Assembly: GCA_023401045.1 (NCBI GenBank)
Contig: JAEXEM010000067.1
Coordinates: 1-6,441, forward strand
Reading direction: 5' to 3'
Length of the DNA stretch: 6,441 bases
Source of the DNA: Actinomycetes bacterium
Lineage (GTDB): Bacteria > Actinomycetota > Actinomycetes > Actinomycetales > Cellulomonadaceae
Shown: in pieces, positions 4,968 through 6,441 of the stretch
Layout: each line of letters opens with the position of its first letter
How positions within the stretch are numbered: the stretch's first letter is position 1
The notes under the pieces: generated by a model
The model's database searches: none
What the model saw: only the letters and a program-made list of their open reading frames with translations
What the model was told of the DNA's origin: nothing
Made by a program: the position numbers and the translations under genes

Positions 4968-6414
4968 CGTCCGCCCGGGCCGCCACCCAGCGTGCGGCCC
5001 ACCACCGGCGCCGCACCTTGCCCGCGTCGTCGCGCACCGGCTCGTGCGCCACCTCGACGTCGACCGGCCGGCGCGGCGCGTCGAGGTGCGCGCGGGCGAA
5101 GGTGAGCACGTCGTCGGCCCCGACGTCCGCGCCGGCGACGTCGACGACCGCCGCGACCTGCTGCCCGTACTCCTCGTCCGGGACACCGAACGCGACCGCC
5201 GAGCGCACCGCCGGGTGCCGCTCGAGGACGCGCTCGACCTCGACGGGGTGGATCTTCTCGCCGCCACGCACGACGACGTCGTCGTCCCGGTCGGTGATCC
5301 ACAGGTACCCGTCGGCGTCGAGGTGCCCGACGTCACCGAGCGTGTCCCAGCCGTCGGAGGTGCGGCGGCTCACGGCACCGAGGTAGCGGTAGGCGGGCTC
5401 CTCGCCCCGGCGCAGCCACACGAGCCCGTCCTCCCCGGGCCCCGCGGCGGTGCCGTCGGGCCGCAGCACCCGGACCTCGGTGCCGGGGACGGGCCGCCCG
5501 ACGCTGCCGGGGCGTCGCAGCCACTCGTCGCCGCGGATCGTCGTGAGGCCGTTCGACTCCGAGCCGGCGTACACCTCGAGGACGCGCTCGGGGCCGAGCC
5601 AGTCGAGGAAGCGCCGCTTGAGCTCCGGTGCGCACGGCGCCCCGAGGTGGAGGACGGTCCCGAGCGACGCGACGCGCGCCGGGGCACGTCGCTCGGGCGA
5701 GACGCGCAGCAGGCGGTGCATCGTCGTCGGCACGACCATCGCCCACGTGACGGCGTGCTCCTCGACGGCGTCGAGCCACGCGTGCTCGTCGAACCGCGGC
5801 AGCACGACGAGCCGGTGACCGGTGAGCAGCCCGCGCAAGGCGTAGGTGAACGTCGCGGAGTGCATGAGCGGCCCGCTGACGAGCTGCGTCGCGTGCAGCG
5901 GCAGGAACGGCGCGACCGGCCGGTCGGGGTCGAGCAGCGCCGGTGCGGTCGCGAGGACGACCTTCGGGCGTCCCGTGCTGCCGGAGGACGTCGGCGCCTT
6001 CCACGACCGGGCCCACACGTCGGGCAGCGGGCCGGCGTCCGCGGACTCCGGCTCGTGGTCCGCCGGCAGCGAGGGCACCCCGGGCACCGCGAACCCCACG
6101 GTGAGCGCGGGGCGGGCGGTCGCGACGACGGCGTCCCGCTCGTCGGCGGACAGGCCGCGGGACACCGGCTGCGGGGTGGCACCGGCCTTCCACACCGCGA
6201 CGGTCGCGACGAGCGCGGCGAGCCCGTTCGGCACGGCGAGGGTGACGAGGTCGTCGCGGCGGACACCGCGCCGCCGCAGATCGCGTGCGTACCGGTTGGC
6301 CGCGGTCTCGAGCCCGGCCGCGGTGAGCACCGCGTCGCCGCAGACCGCGACGACCCGGTCCGGGTCAGCCTGCGCGGACCGGGTGACGACCCGTGAGAGC
6401 GACAGCCGCACCAC
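4921..6414 (-). CDS. AMP-forming acyl-CoA synthetase / ligase (class I adenylate-forming family)
   Basis: This 497-residue enzyme should activate a carboxylic acid with ATP to an acyl-adenylate and transfer it to CoA. Signature motifs are in order: P-loop TSSGSTGRPK (142-151), YAGSE (282-286, the A5 site), LGDVGHLDADGY (359-370, ATP-ribose Asp361), DRDDDVVVRGGEKIHPVEVE (375-394, hinge and A8) and catalytic Lys466 in DDAGKVRRR. The LGAPCAPELKRRFLDWLGPERVLEVY and EWLRRPGSVGRPVPG stretches resemble the FadD-type and bile-acid-CoA ligase branch. It is slightly shorter than the usual 500-540 residues, with a compact region before the P-loop. There is no membrane segment. Two adjacent GTG codons (6412-6414 and 6409-6411) follow AAGGAGG by 5 and 8 nt, so either could start. 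Its last 15 codons lie antisense to the lacI 3' end; the tail after Lys466 is Ala/Arg/Ser-rich and probably dispensable. The acid substrate is unknown. Confidence 0.92.
   Translation of the reverse strand: MVRLSLSRVVTRSAQADPDRVVAVCGDAVLTAAGLETAANRYARDLRRRGVRRDDLVTLAVPNGLAALVATVAVWKAGATPQPVSRGLSADERDAVVATARPALTVGFAVPGVPSLPADHEPESADAGPLPDVWARSWKAPTSSGSTGRPKVVLATAPALLDPDRPVAPFLPLHATQLVSGPLMHSATFTYALRGLLTGHRLVVLPRFDEHAWLDAVEEHAVTWAMVVPTTMHRLLRVSPERRAPARVASLGTVLHLGAPCAPELKRRFLDWLGPERVLEVYAGSESNGLTTIRGDEWLRRPGSVGRPVPGTEVRVLRPDGTAAGPGEDGLVWLRRGEEPAYRYLGAVSRRTSDGWDTLGDVGHLDADGYLWITDRDDDVVVRGGEKIHPVEVERVLERHPAVRSAVAFGVPDEEYGQQVAAVVDVAGADVGADDVLTFARAHLDAPRRPVDVEVAHEPVRDDAGKVRRRWWAARWVAARADVSPGAPSSPARRASS
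4958..4979. terminator. 7-bp GC hairpin over the lacI stop codon, possible terminator
   Basis: CCCGGGC (4958-4964) and GCCCGGG (4973-4979) form a perfect stem with an 8-nt loop that contains the lacI TGA. There is no T-run on either side. For lacI it lies where a terminator would be expected. For the ligase it falls inside the reading frame, before its stop at 4921, so it would not be a normal terminator for that gene. Confidence 0.3.
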
Positions 6415-6419
6415 CGTCG

Positions 6420-6426
6420 CCTCCTT
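6420..6426 (-). promoter_or_regulatory. Strong ribosome binding site of the ligase gene
   Basis: The minus strand reads AAGGAGG, almost the full anti-16S complement, 5 nt before the first GTG and 8 nt before the second. It confirms that the ligase start lies at one of these two codons and that the gene is complete within the window. Confidence 0.8.
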
Positions 6427-6431
6427 CCCGC

Positions 6432-6441
6432 AGCACGTGCT
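6432..6441. repeat. Perfect palindrome AGCACGTGCT at the window edge
   Basis: A 10-bp perfect palindrome ends at the last base of the window, 18 bp upstream of the ligase start. It could be part of a longer operator or of a hairpin, but the window cuts it off. It does not resemble the CGAAA/TTTCG elements, so any regulator here would be different from the LacI protein. Confidence 0.35.

Noticed and set aside
4973..4980. GCCCGGGC palindrome as a separate operator
   Set aside because: It is better explained as one arm of the hairpin over the lacI stop codon, and such GC palindromes are common at this base composition.

Overview
The window is very GC-rich, and its genes show strong G/C preference at third codon positions. 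They use GTG and ATG starts, AGGAG-type ribosome binding sites and actinobacterial TAnnnT-type promoters. This points to a high-GC actinobacterium. A plant-biomass-degrading member of the Micrococcales or a relative would fit the glycosidase plus LacI-repressor content, but that placement is inferred from gene style only.

Four complete protein genes fill almost the whole window. From left to right they are: (1) a 639-residue flavoprotein of the 2,4-dienoyl-CoA reductase / enoate reductase family on the minus strand (21-1940); (2) a 541-residue cytoplasmic glycoside hydrolase of family GH39 on the minus strand (2102-3727), probably a beta-xylosidase; (3) a 345-residue LacI-family repressor on the plus strand (3930-4967), divergent from the GH39 gene; and (4) a 497-residue AMP-forming acyl-CoA ligase on the minus strand (4921-6414). 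The ligase gene runs tail-to-tail into the repressor gene and overlaps its 3' end by 47 bp. No tRNA, rRNA, CRISPR array, insertion sequence or phage gene is visible.

The 202-bp divergent region between GH39 and lacI (3728-3929) holds most of the regulatory signal. A promoter can be drawn for each gene. Each promoter has a CGAAA/TTTCG palindrome at or just downstream of its predicted start: GTTTCGAAAC on the GH39 side and TCGAAA-CAA-TTTCGA on the lacI side. The simplest reading is a local, autoregulated, sugar-responsive switch in which the LacI protein represses both itself and the glycosidase. The flavoenzyme follows GH39 on the same strand, but after a 161-bp gap that contains a GC-rich hairpin and a second inverted repeat and no CGAAA/TTTCG box, so it may be expressed separately.

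Functionally, GH39 would release xylose or a related sugar inside the cell. The flavoenzyme would reduce an alpha,beta-unsaturated acid or acyl-CoA, and the ligase would activate a carboxylic acid as its CoA thioester. A pathway for glycosylated unsaturated acids is an attractive but unproven way to join them. Nothing in the window is clearly a new system. The points worth a second look are the operator geometry, the unusual proline-containing hinge of the LacI protein, and the antisense gene overlap.
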